The position numbers and the translations under genes were made by a program. Shown piece by piece: positions 16,013 to 24,190 of a stretch of DNA of 64,000 bases (positions are counted from its first letter, which is position 1; every line of letters begins with the position of its first letter). Source of the DNA: Clostridia bacterium (GTDB taxonomy: Bacteria > Bacillota > Clostridia > Oscillospirales > Acutalibacteraceae); NCBI GenBank assembly GCA_017625435.1, contig JAGAKX010000011.1, forward strand, positions 62,001 to 126,000. Direction: 5' to 3'. The notes under the pieces were generated by a model. It was not told the origin of the DNA, ran no database searches, and saw only the letters and a program-made list of their open reading frames with translations.

Positions 16013-16182
16013 AGTTTATTCACCTCCTTTTTAGGACTTAAAATTTCACTGTGGATTTCATCAATGAGAGTGAGTAGCTTTGCTTCGGTTTCGGGTGTCG
16101 TTTCAGAATTGCAGATTTCACATAACTTTGTGTAGAAAGTAAAAAAGGCATCGGGCAACACCGTTCTCGGTGCAAATCCCAA
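15985..16182 (-). CDS. small protein upstream of the relaxase, 5' end at a recombination junction
   Basis: A frame of 65 residues (LPDAFFTFYTKLCEICNSE.., ending NKLLLPQDSGP) that overlaps the relaxase start by about 28 nt; the relaxase ribosome binding site lies inside it, a layout that suggests coupled translation. Its beginning coincides with the junction to AT-rich DNA near 16,150-16,185, and a stop codon sits directly upstream, so I read it as the 3' end of a longer mobilization accessory gene whose start was lost. It could begin at the TTG at 16,182 or not be expressed at all. No motif recognised. Confidence 0.45.
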   Translation of the reverse strand: MGFAPRTVLPDAFFTFYTKLCEICNSETTPETEAKLLTLIDEIHSEILSPKKEVNKLLLPQDSGP

Positions 16183-16359
16183 TTACATATAGCAAAAGAG
16201 CTCAATAACGATATATTGCTTGCACATGTATACAAGAATGCATATTTTTTAGAGCAATTTTCGCTTGAAGAAAAAATGCAATTAATGGATGATGCATCTA
16301 AAATATTTTCCAATAATGGAATGGAAGACCATCCTTGCTCTTTTAGCACTTGGTTTTAA
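16183..16359 (+). pseudogene. 3' fragment of an unidentified gene, 5' truncated
   Basis: On the plus strand about 58 codons read as convincing protein (from HIAKELNNDILLAHVYKN through SLEEKMQLMDDASKIF to CSFSTWF) and end at TAA 16,357-16,359, overlapping the 3' end of the ATP-grasp gene by 17 nt. No start codon or ribosome binding site precedes it; the frame begins at the same junction that truncates the mobilization gene on the other strand. It looks like the C-terminus of a helical protein, perhaps a regulator from the donor of the AT-rich cargo. Confidence 0.55.
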
Positions 16360-17368
16360 GTGACATCATGGAGTTTGCCAATAAAAAACTATTCAAACTA
16401 ATATTTCCCATAATTTCATTAAGAGATTCTTTACACTGATGTAAGGTGGTGTTTGTATCTATTGATTCAAATGAAAAATTAAAGCTGTTTCCATCTCTTA
16501 TGGTTGGCATAACATTAATTTCAATAAAAAAAGTATCATCAAAAGAAACAACAGTGTTTTTAGGATTGTGATACCAATTATCTTTGCATCTAACACGAGC
16601 ATCTATTCTGCAAAAGCATTGAACACCCAAGACATTCAATAATTCTATGTATTTATCAACTAGTTTTTGGTCTAAATGAACAATTTTAAATTTAAACCCA
16701 CTTCGTAATACTTTTTCTTTTTCTCCATAAAACCACTCCAAATCTTTATTATCTGGTAAAAACATTACTGTTGGCATGAGTTCCATTTTTCCAATCAAAG
16801 GATTATAAACAATTGGTGTTGTTATATCATAACCATGTATAAATTCTTGATACAAACCATAAGAGTATTTTGAATTAAAGCCTCTTGTCACCCCCATACT
16901 ATTTCCCAAGTTTATAGGTCTAAAAATGCCATTTTTGTCATTTTTATCAAATGTTTTAGGAACATTTAATCCTACAGATTTTGCTATACCATTTGATAAA
17001 ACTTTGTTTTCCCCTGCAACAATTGAAACTGCATTGCATGGAATACAAGGAATGCCGATAGAACTACAAGTAGATGGAACCAAAGCCATTGAAGACAAAT
17101 CGTATGTTCCAGAATTCATGTTTAACACATAATCGATATGTGGCAATGTTTTATTAATTGCTTTTTCTACAAATGTTCTTACATCTAAAATTAAAGGTGA
17201 ACAATGTATTTCTTCAACTGCATTAATCCATTTGGTTAAAACTTTTCCTTTCCATACAAAGAAATGATCAAAACCAGATGAATTATCACCTTCAAAAATG
17301 TAAACTATCGCAATAGTTTTACCTTTTACACAACAGAAATTTTCTTTAAATTCTTTTATATCAATCAT
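16343..17368 (-). CDS. ATP-grasp ligase, D-Ala-D-Ala ligase-like
   Basis: A 341-residue protein of ATP-grasp type. The central region (CIPCNAVSIVAGENKVLSNG, about 108-127) resembles the 'KxxxK/N..A.GxxVP' entry of D-alanine-D-alanine ligases, followed by GLNVPKTF, the glycine-poor loop PINLGNSMGVTRG, YQEFIHGYDITTPIVYN and the metal-binding end FFIEINVMPTIRDG. I chose ATG 17,368 because TTGGAGG precedes it; the longer frame would overlap the methyltransferase gene. It lies 14 nt after that gene, in visibly AT-rich DNA. ATP-grasp plus methyltransferase suggests a small peptide or modified-amino-acid pathway, but the substrate is unknown and no other pathway genes remain. Confidence 0.72.
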   Translation of the reverse strand: MIDIKEFKENFCCVKGKTIAIVYIFEGDNSSGFDHFFVWKGKVLTKWINAVEEIHCSPLILDVRTFVEKAINKTLPHIDYVLNMNSGTYDLSSMALVPSTCSSIGIPCIPCNAVSIVAGENKVLSNGIAKSVGLNVPKTFDKNDKNGIFRPINLGNSMGVTRGFNSKYSYGLYQEFIHGYDITTPIVYNPLIGKMELMPTVMFLPDNKDLEWFYGEKEKVLRSGFKFKIVHLDQKLVDKYIELLNVLGVQCFCRIDARVRCKDNWYHNPKNTVVSFDDTFFIEINVMPTIRDGNSFNFSFESIDTNTTLHQCKESLNEIMGNISLNSFLLANSMMSLKTKC

Positions 17369-17382
17369 TTTATACCTCCAAT

Positions 17383-18123
17383 TTAGAATGTAATTATTAT
17401 GCTTCCACATTGATCTGTAATTGGCACACAACAAAAAGATGGATTTTCATCCAAAAACTCATTGACGGCTGCTTTCACTCCAAAAAGCTCATGTTGATTA
17501 TAATCATGTACAATTAAGTAGCCGTGTTTTTCCAACCGCGGTGCAAAAAACACTAATGCTGCTTTTGTCGACTCATATAAATCTACATCTATTGACACCA
17601 AACAAAAAGTTTCTTTTATGTCTTTTGCAGTATCGGGAAAGTATCCTTTTTTTATGATACAAGAATTGGGATAAGGCATAGTGCTTATGACTTTTTCAAC
17701 TGAAGTATTCTTAAATTTAGGGACTATATCTAAAAAACTTTTTTTCAAAAAATTATTATTAACTTCTTTATGTATTTGTGCAGAGGAGAAACCATTAAAT
17801 GTATCAAACAAATATAGTTTCTTTTGGGGTAACAGTGAATTTATGTATCTTGAATACAAACCTTGATACACTCCAACCTCAGCTGTTTCACCCTTCAAAT
17901 TGCGCCGTTTAATCTCGTATATTAACAGCTCTAATGTTCTATATCTTGTATAATCAAATAGACTAAGTCTCAACTCATCTTCAAAATCAGGTGTAGAATA
18001 TAAAGAAGGAACGATCTTGTCAAAAAACATTCTCGATACAATATTTAAATTTCCTTCCGGATGAATTGAATTCAAATCATTCATAAGCTGTACAATACAT
18101 TTATAGGCATCATTTGATTTCAT
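17383..18123 (-). CDS. TylF/MycF-family O-methyltransferase
   Basis: A 246-residue class I SAM-dependent methyltransferase of the TylF/MycF (macrocin O-methyltransferase) family. Motif I is GETAEVGVYQGLYS (about residues 78-91), followed by LYLFDTFNGF, and the family's acidic metal/catalytic segment CLVSIDVDLYEST, then LVHDY-type YLIVHDYNQHE. Such enzymes methylate hydroxyls of sugars in natural products or surface glycans. AAAGGA precedes the ATG. The gene is AT-rich compared with the chromosome, and is followed 14 nt later by the ATP-grasp gene; both appear to be cargo of the element, truncated from a larger biosynthetic locus. Confidence 0.8.
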   Translation of the reverse strand: MKSNDAYKCIVQLMNDLNSIHPEGNLNIVSRMFFDKIVPSLYSTPDFEDELRLSLFDYTRYRTLELLIYEIKRRNLKGETAEVGVYQGLYSRYINSLLPQKKLYLFDTFNGFSSAQIHKEVNNNFLKKSFLDIVPKFKNTSVEKVISTMPYPNSCIIKKGYFPDTAKDIKETFCLVSIDVDLYESTKAALVFFAPRLEKHGYLIVHDYNQHELFGVKAAVNEFLDENPSFCCVPITDQCGSIIITF

Positions 18124-18255
18124 GTTTTTTTCCTTTCATTTATTATTTCACTCACAATAATTAGGTGTTATTGCCAGTTTCTATACACAACTCTCCCCGA
18201 AATTCTGTTAAAATGATTTTGCGAACACATTTTCAAAATTTCGAGGAGTGATCAA

Positions 18256-18951
18256 ATGAAAAGTATAAAAACAGCAAGTGATGAATTTATACAAGTCATC
18301 CAATCTACAAAAAATTTATCCGATAAAACGATAACAGCTTACCGTTCGGATTTAAAAGATTTTCAGGTGTTTCTGCAAGACAATGAGCTTGACGACGCAG
18401 TTATCCTGAAATATGTGCAAGTGTTATCTAAAGAGCGAGGGCTCAAAGACAACACAATTTGCCGAAAGTTAATTACGTTGAAAATGTTCTTCAGCTTTCT
18501 TTATGAGCAAGGTTATACTGATATAAATTACTATCAGAATCACCATTTCCGATATAAAAAAGAACGAAGACTTCCAAAAACATTGGCAGTTAAAGAAACA
18601 TCAAAGCTACTCACATATTTAAGTAACTGTACCGAAAGAGAAACAACTGTTTTTGATTCTTGGAAGAATTACCGTAACCTTGCTTTAATTGATGTTTTAA
18701 TCAGTACAGGCATTAGAATCGCAGAGGCTTCAAGCATCTCTCTTAGTGATGTAATTTACTCCGAACGGACAATTCTCATTCACGGCAAGGGGCGAAAACA
18801 GCGACTAATTTGCTTCTGCGCAAGGTTTTTCATCGCTTACAACACGCAGAACATATTTATCTTTCTCACTGAAAATATTGCTTATCTTATATTTTTTTAC
18901 ATAGTCTTCCATTTCGTTTGTTTTAGCCTCTACTCGCCATACCTTTTCTGA
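18256..18951 (+). pseudogene. truncated tyrosine recombinase (XerC/D-like)
   Basis: The frame begins at ATG 18,256 behind a GAGGAG site and encodes a good XerC/D-type protein for about 183 residues: core-binding domain (NLSDKTITAYRSDLKDFQVF) and the start of the catalytic domain with the first arginine (LISTGIRIAEAS) and ILIHGKGRKQR. After KQR the match stops; the remaining residues are antisense to the ABC gene, so the HxxR and catalytic tyrosine are lost. The join lies near 18,806-18,815. It cannot be an active recombinase. Confidence 0.8.
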
Positions 18952-19626
18952 AATATCACTTGTAAGTTTTTCGGGAGAACCTGAAGATACCACCTGACCG
19001 CCGAAAAGCAAAACGACCTCGTTTGCTATGTATTCAATGTCAGACACAATGTGTGTTGCTACAATTACAGTACGATTTTGGGCGATTTCAGATAAGAGAT
19101 TTCTAAGGCGTATTCTTTCAATGGGATCGAGTCCTGCAGTAGGTTCATCAAGTATTATTACCTCAGGCTCTCCCAAAAGTGTTTGTGCAAGACCTACACG
19201 GCGAAGCATACCGCCTGAAAATGTACCGACCTTTCTATCTTTGTGCTCAGTAAGATTTACAAACTTCAAAAGTTCATTTATCTGCTTTTTGTTGTTACCT
19301 TTAATGCCTTTTAGTGCAGACATATACTCAAGAAACTCATAAGCAGTATAGTTTTTATAATATCCGGGGTACTGCGGTAAAAAACCGAGCTTTGAAAGAA
19401 AAACGCTGTCCTTATCAGTTGTGTTTTTACCGTTATACTTTACTTCTCCCTCACTCGCATCAAGAAGGCCCACCATAATGCTCATCAATGTAGTTTTTCC
19501 TGCACCGTTGGGACCAAGTAATCCGTAGATGCCTTTATCGAAATTGAGATTTATACCGTGAAGTATCTCTTTTTTGCCAAAGCTCTTTTTTACATTACAT
19601 ATTTCAATAGCCATATTACACCTCAA
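18805..19626 (-). CDS. ABC transporter ATP-binding protein, 3' truncated
   Basis: A 273-residue ABC ATPase: Walker A GLLGPNGAGKTTLMSIM (about residue 35), Q-loop LGFLPQYPGYY, signature GTFSGGMLRRVGLAQ, Walker B VIILDEPTAGLDP and the H-loop ATHIVSD. It ends EKPCAEAN, where relatives continue for some 20 residues, and the permease gene that normally follows is absent; the sequence switches to the truncated tyrosine recombinase at this point. The ATPase therefore has no visible membrane partner. Its start overlaps the propeller-like gene by 4 nt, showing translational coupling in the sigma-factor operon. Activity is doubtful. Confidence 0.82.
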   Translation of the reverse strand: MRCNMAIEICNVKKSFGKKEILHGINLNFDKGIYGLLGPNGAGKTTLMSIMVGLLDASEGEVKYNGKNTTDKDSVFLSKLGFLPQYPGYYKNYTAYEFLEYMSALKGIKGNNKKQINELLKFVNLTEHKDRKVGTFSGGMLRRVGLAQTLLGEPEVIILDEPTAGLDPIERIRLRNLLSEIAQNRTVIVATHIVSDIEYIANEVVLLFGGQVVSSGSPEKLTSDISEKVWRVEAKTNEMEDYVKKYKISNIFSEKDKYVLRVVSDEKPCAEAN

Positions 19627-20864
19627 TAATTTATTGCGGCTATGCCGAATTCGCTTCCATTTTGAATAGCAATATAAACGAATGAGTTTTCGGTATCGAT
19701 GCAGACAATATTTTCTGTGACATTGACAGCATAAGTAACCTCAAATTCACTTAAAAGATGTCCCGTTTTTACATCGTATAGCCTGAATGTACCGATTTTA
19801 TCAAAAGTCAAAACAACCTTTCCGTCTTTGCTGACCTTTGCCCAATAGCTTTCCGTTTTAGTTTTAAGAGTAACATCTGCATCTTTTCCTGTTTGCAGAT
19901 TCAAAACTGTTACTGAGGGGCTTACTTCCTGATTATCATTGTAATTATAAATAACTGCATAATTGCCGTTTGAAGCACATTTTTTATATGAACCGTAAGA
20001 CCACTTTTTCTGAACAGTTCCGTTTAAAGAGCAAAGTTCAACAACCGTACTGCCGTCCTCGGTATAATAGGTAAGATATGAATTTCCAGAACAACCAACA
20101 AAGTGTCGAAGCATTGTATCATCATATACAAATCTTTCTTTTTCACTATTTTTGAGATTTACTTTATAAGGGGTATTTTCTGTTCCGTAAATCTCATTGT
20201 AAAAAAGGCTTTCACCATCAGAACTCCAGCAAAAAAATATGTTTAAAAGTTCACTGCCTGAAAATGCACTTTCTTTAATTTGCGTATACTCTTTATTTCT
20301 CATTTCATCGGATAAATCAGCTGTATCTGTTGCAAAATCAGGATAATAAGCTTTTATATACTCTTCAAAATACTTATCAGCTGAAAAGCCCGTGTTAAAA
20401 ACAAATGAGTTTTGGAGAGTACCATCAAAAGAATAATCATAAACCATAGCGTTTTCCATAAGTGTATTATCTGCTGCAAAGAAATGTCCGCTTACGGCAT
20501 TGTAATATTCTGCATCGTCAGAAAGTTCGCTTTCTCCAAGTAGTGCGTTGTTGCTTGTATCATAGAAAACAGCACACTTATTTATACATTCATCGTTTTC
20601 ATCAAAATCTGCAGTAACACAGCAAATAATACTTTTGCTGACTTTTCCGATGTAAAGTATTGTTTTGTTATCGAGTATTTCTGTAAGCTCTACACTTGAT
20701 TCGTCAAGAACAACGGTTTTTATAGTATGCTTTTCTTCGGTGGTATAAATCAAAGTTTCTTCGCTGTCCGGTGAAATATCAATATTTAGAATTATAAATA
20801 TAGCAAAGGATAGCACACCGAAAACAAGTGCGACAGAAATAATTAATGCTTTCTTGAAACCCAT
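19623..20864 (-). CDS. membrane-anchored beta-propeller-like protein
   Basis: A 413-residue protein with an N-terminal membrane segment (ALIISVALVFGVLSFAIFIIL) and a large extracellular part. Repeated short 'DG..' and 'SYLTYYTEDGSTV', 'VTVLNLQTGKDADV', 'FRLYDVKTGHLLSE' elements look like blades of a WD40/quinoprotein-like beta-propeller, several at a spacing of about 40-45 residues. No catalytic motif is visible. It lies 1 nt after the lipoprotein gene and overlaps the ABC gene by 4 nt. By context it may be a surface sensor or substrate-binding part of the sigma-factor/ABC system. Function is inferred only from position. Confidence 0.62.
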   Translation of the reverse strand: MGFKKALIISVALVFGVLSFAIFIILNIDISPDSEETLIYTTEEKHTIKTVVLDESSVELTEILDNKTILYIGKVSKSIICCVTADFDENDECINKCAVFYDTSNNALLGESELSDDAEYYNAVSGHFFAADNTLMENAMVYDYSFDGTLQNSFVFNTGFSADKYFEEYIKAYYPDFATDTADLSDEMRNKEYTQIKESAFSGSELLNIFFCWSSDGESLFYNEIYGTENTPYKVNLKNSEKERFVYDDTMLRHFVGCSGNSYLTYYTEDGSTVVELCSLNGTVQKKWSYGSYKKCASNGNYAVIYNYNDNQEVSPSVTVLNLQTGKDADVTLKTKTESYWAKVSKDGKVVLTFDKIGTFRLYDVKTGHLLSEFEVTYAVNVTENIVCIDTENSFVYIAIQNGSEFGIAAINY

Positions 20865-20865
20865 T

Positions 20866-21957
20866 TCAGTTTACCTCCTTATCATTTTTTTCAACAATAA
20901 AGAAGTGTGTATTAGTTTTATCCGCATAAATGTAAGTGTTGTCAGTCATAGGCAGTTCACCATTATTTTTACTGAATAAAACCACATAAGCATGATTGTT
21001 TTCTCCGAGAGCAGAAATATCCACCGGCAAATTAATTCTCGTAACTGATTTTGAATCAACGGCAAAATCCACATATGTGCTACCGTCAGAAAGTTGAACA
21101 AGCTGATGATTAACAAAAAGTGCGGCTCTGTATTCGTCAGACTTTCCAAAAACTTCAAGGGTTATCTCCGCTGTTTTATCGTCAGAGGCACGAAGCACTT
21201 CTGCACCTTTTTCGAGAGTTTCCCTATCTGTATAAATTAAAAACTTATAGTCAGTTTTAAAGGGGTCAAGCTCTATTTCGGAGAACATTGATTTATAAAA
21301 TTCTGTTATCTCTGCTTGTTCGGTTTTAAGCGTGGCTCCAATTTGCTGTGTAGGTGCATCAGTTTTCATTTTAAGAACAACACCACTGCTGGCATTATAA
21401 GCATGATAAATGTAAAGTCCGTAGCTATCTTTTGTTCCGTTATATGTGTTCTCATAAGACGGCATAACCATTGTTCCCACAGCTATATTAAGTTCGTCTC
21501 CGGCTTTTCCGGTATTGGGTGTAAATTCAAGAGAAAAACTTACACTTTCGCTTTCACCTGCATTTATAGTGTGCATATATGCTTCATCGGTTGCTTTTCC
21601 GTCTTTACTTATTAATTTAAAAGCCTGATATATACCGTCAAGAACAAGAGTAACACCGCACTCCATTGCATCTCCGCCATTATCAAAAGTAAAGTCAATT
21701 TTCATTCTTCCACCGGTATATTCATAACATTCCGTGCCGTCAGAAAGTTTTACATATCCTGTACCGCCTGCAAATGACTTGCCGTAGAAATAATTATTGT
21801 TTAATACTTTCTCTGTTTCTGACAGGGTTGTACTTTCGCTTTCAAAGAGATTTTCTTTTGTTATTTCTGTTGTTTCACTATTTTTGACAACAGAACCACA
21901 AGCCGTCAGCGAAAACAGTATCGCTACAGCCATAAAAACAGCTATTAACTTTTTCAT
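20866..21957 (-). CDS. lipoprotein of the sigma-factor/ABC operon
   Basis: A 363-residue lipoprotein: signal peptide MKKLIAVFMAVAILFSLTAC with lipobox LTAC-GS at Cys20, then a Ser/Thr/Glu-rich linker. The mature part has beta-rich segments, for example FTFDNGGDAMECGVTLVLDG and VSFSLEFTPNTGKAGDELN, resembling immunoglobulin-like domains; no enzyme motif is seen. It sits 24 nt after the anti-sigma-like gene and 1 nt before the propeller-like gene. Likely displayed on the outer face of the membrane, perhaps in envelope sensing together with its neighbours. Confidence 0.65.
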   Translation of the reverse strand: MKKLIAVFMAVAILFSLTACGSVVKNSETTEITKENLFESESTTLSETEKVLNNNYFYGKSFAGGTGYVKLSDGTECYEYTGGRMKIDFTFDNGGDAMECGVTLVLDGIYQAFKLISKDGKATDEAYMHTINAGESESVSFSLEFTPNTGKAGDELNIAVGTMVMPSYENTYNGTKDSYGLYIYHAYNASSGVVLKMKTDAPTQQIGATLKTEQAEITEFYKSMFSEIELDPFKTDYKFLIYTDRETLEKGAEVLRASDDKTAEITLEVFGKSDEYRAALFVNHQLVQLSDGSTYVDFAVDSKSVTRINLPVDISALGENNHAYVVLFSKNNGELPMTDNTYIYADKTNTHFFIVEKNDKEVN

Positions 21958-21981
21958 ATTATATTTTAACCTCGCTTAATC

Positions 21982-22893
21982 TCATTTAGTTTTTGAATAA
22001 ACAGCATGCATTTCGCCACTGTCGTCGAAGGATATTTCAACCGTAAAACTATCACTTGTTCCGTCGTTATACTTTACGGTAAATGTTATAATATCTTTAA
22101 TGGCAGAAAGGGGTAAACTGGGATTTTCGTTAAGCATATCAAAAAGCTCACTGCTCCAATTCCAGAAAATGCACATGCCCTGTTCATTCTCGTTACGGTT
22201 GCCGTAAAGTTCAACATACTGTTTTGCAGGAATTACAAAATGTTTGCTTGTATATTCAGATTCGCCGCCTAAAGAAGTACGGTCTAGTTCAATATCACCA
22301 ATTCCGTCAAGGGTGATTTCTATTTCAGACAACCTATCGCAGTCGATACCGTTTATTGAAAAATCATTTATGCATCCGTACCGCAGAAGAATAGATTCAT
22401 TGTAATTGCTTGTAATTCTACGACTTCTATTTTCTTCCGAATAAAGTTTCAGATCTTCACACATAGTCCTGAAAGTTTCTTCAGCGAAATCGGATCGCTC
22501 CTCATCTGTAAGTGTTGAAACATCATACAACTGTAAAATGCCCTTCACAGGTAACTCCATTGTTGTATTGCCTGAAACAGAAACGGTGTACGGCTCTCCG
22601 TCTTCGGCTGCAGATACCAACAAAAGACCAAAACTGTTATTGCTTTTGTGTGAAGTATCATCTGGCCAAAACGGTAAAAATGTTACACTTCCGAATGCTG
22701 ATACGACAAGAAGTACAACTGCAACAGCTACAGCAACTACTTTTCTCGGTACATATGAATTCCAAAAAGATGATTTAACACTGGATTGTGGTATTGACAT
22801 ATCTATCCCCGACACCGATAATATTTCATTTAAGTTGTCAGGTGTTTTTTTCTCTGCTTGTCTTTTAATTTCTCTTTTAATTTTACCGTACAT
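21982..22893 (-). CDS. anti-sigma-factor-like single-pass membrane protein
   Basis: A protein of about 303 residues with a short cytoplasmic N-terminus (YGKIKREIKRQAEKK), one membrane segment (VVAVAVAVVLLVVSAFGSV, about residues 55-73) and an extracellular beta-rich domain. It overlaps the end of the sigma-factor gene; I place the start at ATG 22,893, which has GGTGAA at a suitable distance, rather than the upstream ATG 22,905 that abuts the AAGGAAG. Position directly after an ECF sigma gene and this topology suggest an anti-sigma factor of the DUF4179-like kind. No zinc-binding ASD motif (HxxxCxxC) is present, so the assignment rests on context. Confidence 0.6.
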   Translation of the reverse strand: MYGKIKREIKRQAEKKTPDNLNEILSVSGIDMSIPQSSVKSSFWNSYVPRKVVAVAVAVVLLVVSAFGSVTFLPFWPDDTSHKSNNSFGLLLVSAAEDGEPYTVSVSGNTTMELPVKGILQLYDVSTLTDEERSDFAEETFRTMCEDLKLYSEENRSRRITSNYNESILLRYGCINDFSINGIDCDRLSEIEITLDGIGDIELDRTSLGGESEYTSKHFVIPAKQYVELYGNRNENEQGMCIFWNWSSELFDMLNENPSLPLSAIKDIITFTVKYNDGTSDSFTVEISFDDSGEMHAVYSKTK

Positions 22894-23419
22894 CAAATTC
22901 ACCATCTTCCTTCAGATATTTTTTTAGTTTTTTCATTGCGTTATTATATGACCAGAAAACACTCCCTTTCGGCAGATTCTTTTCACGGGCAATTTCAGTG
23001 AGAGTGAATCCGCATATAATACGGAGAATGACAATATCACGTTCTTTATCGTTCAGGCATTCAAGCATTTGAAGATAAATAAGCTCTTCGTCTACCGGAG
23101 GACTGTCGCTGAAAAGTTCTTCAGCAACAAAATCAATAGGTACAGTGGGGTGCTGTTTTCGTAAGAAGTCCAATGTTTTGTTTTTAGCAATAGTATAAAT
23201 CCACGCAGCTGCTTTACCTTTTGATTTATATTTCCTGCTGTATTTGATTACAGAAACAAAAGTTTCTTGCATAACATCTTCGGCATCAGCTTCATTACCG
23301 AGCAATTGAAGAATGTAAAAATATATAGGAGTACGCATTTTATCGTACAGCTCTGTTATTGCATTAACATCACCGGTACCTATTCGTTTCAACAGTGTAT
23401 CTGTTTCGTGATTTGTCAT
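22883..23419 (-). CDS. ECF-type RNA polymerase sigma factor
   Basis: A 178-residue ECF sigma factor. Region 2 is recognisable (ELYDKMRTPIYFYIL, then NEADAEDVMQETFVSVIKY and GKAAAWIYTIAKNKTLDFLR) and region 4 forms the helix-turn-helix (LNDKERDIVILRIICGFTLT, EIAREKNLPKGSVFWSYNNA). AGGAGGTG precedes the ATG. It heads the operon of anti-sigma-like, lipoprotein, propeller-like and ABC genes, and probably activates its own operon in response to envelope stress or antimicrobial compounds, as in related systems. The upstream 190 nt hold a TTGACT element without a clear sigma-A -10 box. Confidence 0.88.
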   Translation of the reverse strand: MTNHETDTLLKRIGTGDVNAITELYDKMRTPIYFYILQLLGNEADAEDVMQETFVSVIKYSRKYKSKGKAAAWIYTIAKNKTLDFLRKQHPTVPIDFVAEELFSDSPPVDEELIYLQMLECLNDKERDIVILRIICGFTLTEIAREKNLPKGSVFWSYNNAMKKLKKYLKEDGEFDVR

Positions 23420-23577
23420 TATTTCACCTCCTGTACCCGTTCACTTAAATAAACGCTGAAAAAAGTCAAAGTATTGGGTTTTATAAAATATTTTTTTCTT
23501 TTTTCTTTACACTAACAAAATTATCGGATAAAGTCTATGGATGTAATGAATTTTTAAGATTTCAAATAATTGTACGC

Positions 23578-23609
23578 AAAAAGCAACGAGAAAAATCCCG
23601 TTGCTTTTT
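23578..23609 (-). terminator. terminator after tnpV-like gene
   Basis: Stem AAAAAGCAACG/CGTTGCTTTTT with a 10-nt loop; the flanking T run works on the minus strand just beyond the TnpV stop at 23,619. Confidence 0.75.
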
Positions 23610-23618
23610 GTTGTGATA

Positions 23619-23987
23619 TTAGGTTGTATAGATAAGCTCTGCACAAACAATTTCTCTTGCCCTTTGCTCAATATTACCCATACGGCACACCCATTCCATT
23701 TGATTTTCTTCTTTCAGTTGTTCATTGACGCCCTCAGCCTCTTTCATTTGCTCAATGAGAGTATCAAACATATCCCGTGCCTGATTTCCTACTTCAAAAC
23801 AGTGTTGATAAAGTTTGCCTTGCATTAACAGCGAGTTAAACAGTACCTTTTTATGCTTTTCAAGATAATCTTTGTGTATCATTCCCCATTTGCCAAGAGT
23901 GATATTTGCTTCTTCGGGCGGGATGATGAGGTTAGGGATGAGATAGTCGCCAACCTGACGGTAACTGATAGAATTTTTGTTTGACAT
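23619..23987 (-). CDS. TnpV family transposon-encoded protein
   Basis: A 122-residue protein matching the TnpV family found on clostridial transposons and integrative elements: SYRQVGDYLIPNLIIPPEE at the N-terminus, then GKWGMIHKDYLEKHKKVLFN, and NQMEWVCRMGNIEQRAREIV near the C-terminus. The function of TnpV is not known. Its ribosome binding site (AAAGGAGG) is buried in a long hairpin (23,995-24,038), so translation is probably blocked unless the mRNA starts inside the hairpin or is remodelled. It ends at a good terminator. Confidence 0.82.
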   Translation of the reverse strand: MSNKNSISYRQVGDYLIPNLIIPPEEANITLGKWGMIHKDYLEKHKKVLFNSLLMQGKLYQHCFEVGNQARDMFDTLIEQMKEAEGVNEQLKEENQMEWVCRMGNIEQRAREIVCAELIYTT

Positions 23988-23994
23988 AAAAATA

Positions 23995-24038
23995 GCCTCC
24001 TTTAATTTTGTAAGTTCATTTTACAAATTAAAGGAGGC
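23995..24038 (-). promoter_or_regulatory. hairpin sequestering the tnpV ribosome binding site
   Basis: On the minus strand GCCTCCTTTAATTTGTAA pairs with TTACAAAATTAAAGGAGGC (one bulged A) around a 7-nt loop, so the anti-SD CCTCC on the 5' arm hides the AGGAGG 7-8 nt before the TnpV ATG. It is preceded by CACATTCGACAAG, shared with the second hairpin at 24,357-24,401. Confidence 0.7.
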
Positions 24039-24190
24039 CTTGTCGAATGTGTGGATTATGTAGTGTGGTAAAATAGGAAGAAAAATAAGCGTTTTTGTCG
24101 AAAATAGAAACATTTTTGCAATAAGGATTGTGATTAATGATAATTTGGAATACATTAAATATGAACTTATCTATTATAGTATTTCCCTTC

